Both the position numbers and the translations under genes were made by a program. The notes under the pieces were generated by a model, which was given only the letters and a program-made list of their open reading frames with translations, was not told the origin of the DNA and did no database searches. This document shows, in pieces, positions 62,649 through 64,000 of a stretch of 64,000 nucleotides of DNA. Numbering within the stretch: position 1 is the stretch's first letter; each line of letters opens with the position of its first letter. The DNA comes from Daphnia carinata (lineage: Eukaryota; Arthropoda; Branchiopoda; Diplostraca; Daphniidae), in the NCBI RefSeq assembly GCF_022539665.2, contig NC_081331.1, forward strand, positions 9,331,534-9,395,533. The letters are read 5' to 3'.

Positions 62649-64000
62649 AATATTATAATCATGTGGAACACCGGATTGAATTTGTTTTTTGTCAAGTAAT
62701 TTACTGGACATGATATTTTGACATTTTGCGTACGAATCATGGCTCGACCATTTCCGCTCGGAATTTGGGTTCGTCGGAACTGTACAGCAGTGATGGTATA
62801 CTGCGCTTGGGGACATGTCCGACTTCCCTCACAAGTTGATACACACACAATCACCTCCTGTATTATCAGCGATTTTGGCACTGTCTTTCAGTCCTCTAAT
62901 GGAAGACATTAACTGGGTTTATACTCTTTTACCTGTTAATTACCAGCAATTATGCCGATTTCTTACGTTCTTTTTCGATGTTGATAACATGTATTGGATC
63001 CAATAGATTTAGCTAAACAAAGCCTCCGACCTGTAGAATTCTGGTGAATCCATCTATTGTCTTCATTCGCCTTTTTTATCGAACTGCTTATGGTTTTCGT
63101 ATCTTTCAACCAGATATCTACCAATCAGTCATTTCAATGCAGTCAGGTCAGTCGGCACCAGTTGTAAGCACGCTTTATCGCCTACATAAAGGAAGACAAT
63201 ATACGGGTTGAGGAACGCGGAAAGATAAATTGCAGAAAGTCTTCAAATGGAAAGCTGAAATTCAGACCTTTTCTTTGAATAGGTTGCGTGAAAGAAAGAA
63301 AACAGTCTCAGGTAGTTTGACTCATAGAAAACAATTCAAATAACATCTGGGATATAAGCTTTGTACGTATGTCAGTTTGGCCTTGTGCCACTATAACGGA
63401 TAACTTATTAGCTGAGGTCCCTTTTCTTTGAAAGCGTCGGTACTCCTTCCTAAAGGATGAGTGGGAAACCTACTGCTACGTAGCTATTTCAAATTTATTA
63501 CCGTACGATAGCAATTAAGGTTAAATTGGCAGATGAATTCGATTGAACGTAATTTTAAGTTTTTCGAACATAAAACAAAACTGCGATGCAAAACGCTAGC
63601 CTCATTTTCTTCACTTTAGCTAAATATTCTATTACTTTATATATATATTTTTAAATGCTGTAAGAGTAGTCAATGTGAAATGTTATCTAAAAATCAATAG
63701 CCCCCATTCCCTGTTATATAACTTTTTTCATTTACTTATCATCATTTTTATCATATATATAATTTTTTCTCGTTTATGTCGAGAGCTAGGCTTTTCGTTC
63801 CAATTACCTCGCTTTTTTAATTGGCCCCACTCTCTACCGCTTGTTTAACTTCTAAAATAGGATTATATGGCACACCTCTATTCAGATATAATGAAGATGA
63901 TTTCTTCTTAATTGAAGGGAATGTGCTCTTTAGACTACCATATTAAAAAATGACGATATCTGAATTTTATAAGTTTTATACAAGTTTATTTTTCTTATCA
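62649..64000. other. 3' flank of CCCH gene and intergenic sequence
   Basis: No supported gene. ORFs at 62718-62912 and 62815-63006 look like chance in the 3' UTR. AT-rich with TATATA runs near 63640 and 63755. Confidence 0.5.

Overview
This is nuclear DNA of an animal, most likely a branchiopod crustacean such as Daphnia. The host genes have many short introns (roughly 60-100 bp) with GT-AG signals. The SERCA gene has the two alternative C-termini known from crustaceans and insects. The intergenic DNA is rich in small inverted-repeat transposons. The species call is inference; nothing in the window names it. No bacterial, phage, CRISPR or operon features were seen, and I recognised no tRNA or rRNA gene.

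Layout. 1-5435 (+): 3' two-thirds of the SERCA calcium pump gene, with a read-through C-terminus and a distal alternative last exon. 5621-6570 (-): PRKRIP1, complete in three exons and tail-to-tail with SERCA. 6800-12400: nested non-autonomous DNA transposons, including hAT-like MITEs with 8-bp target duplications, a CATAG-ended element inserted in one of them, and a fold-back element. 13558-14725 (+): a small secreted-peptide gene and a repeat-containing ORF that runs into a MITE (14652-15738). 15750-26152: a 10.4-kb pogo/Tigger-like transposon with 25-bp TIRs and a TA duplication. It carries a frameshifted transposase and surrounds a 6.6-kb diverged palindrome (about 18640-25250). 26200-29180: mostly unassigned DNA with two unrecognised coding fragments. 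29500-33430: a decayed membrane-protein-like gene interrupted and duplicated by BEL/Pao retrotransposon remnants. 35090-37150: a second BEL/Pao remnant (integrase region).

From 37600 the window returns to ordinary gene-dense DNA. In order: a BTB zinc-finger gene (-), a secreted LDLa-domain prepropeptide gene (-), a SENP6/7-type SUMO protease (-), the transcription elongation factor SPT5 (+), a DNAJB9/ERdj4-type ER co-chaperone (-), and a CCCH zinc-finger gene of the ZC3H4/6 - suppressor of sable type (+). SENP6/7 and SPT5 are head-to-head with 676 bp between start codons. SPT5 and DNAJB9 are tail-to-tail with about 355 bp between stop codons.

Functionally the host genes are housekeeping: calcium pumping, mRNA processing or elongation (PRKRIP1, SPT5, the CCCH protein), SUMO deconjugation and ER folding. 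I see no sign that neighbours form one pathway. The unusual content is the transposon complex at 6.8-26.2 kb, above all the large palindrome. Exon junctions below were derived by hand from splice signals, reading-phase continuity and family alignment from memory; none was checked against transcripts or databases.
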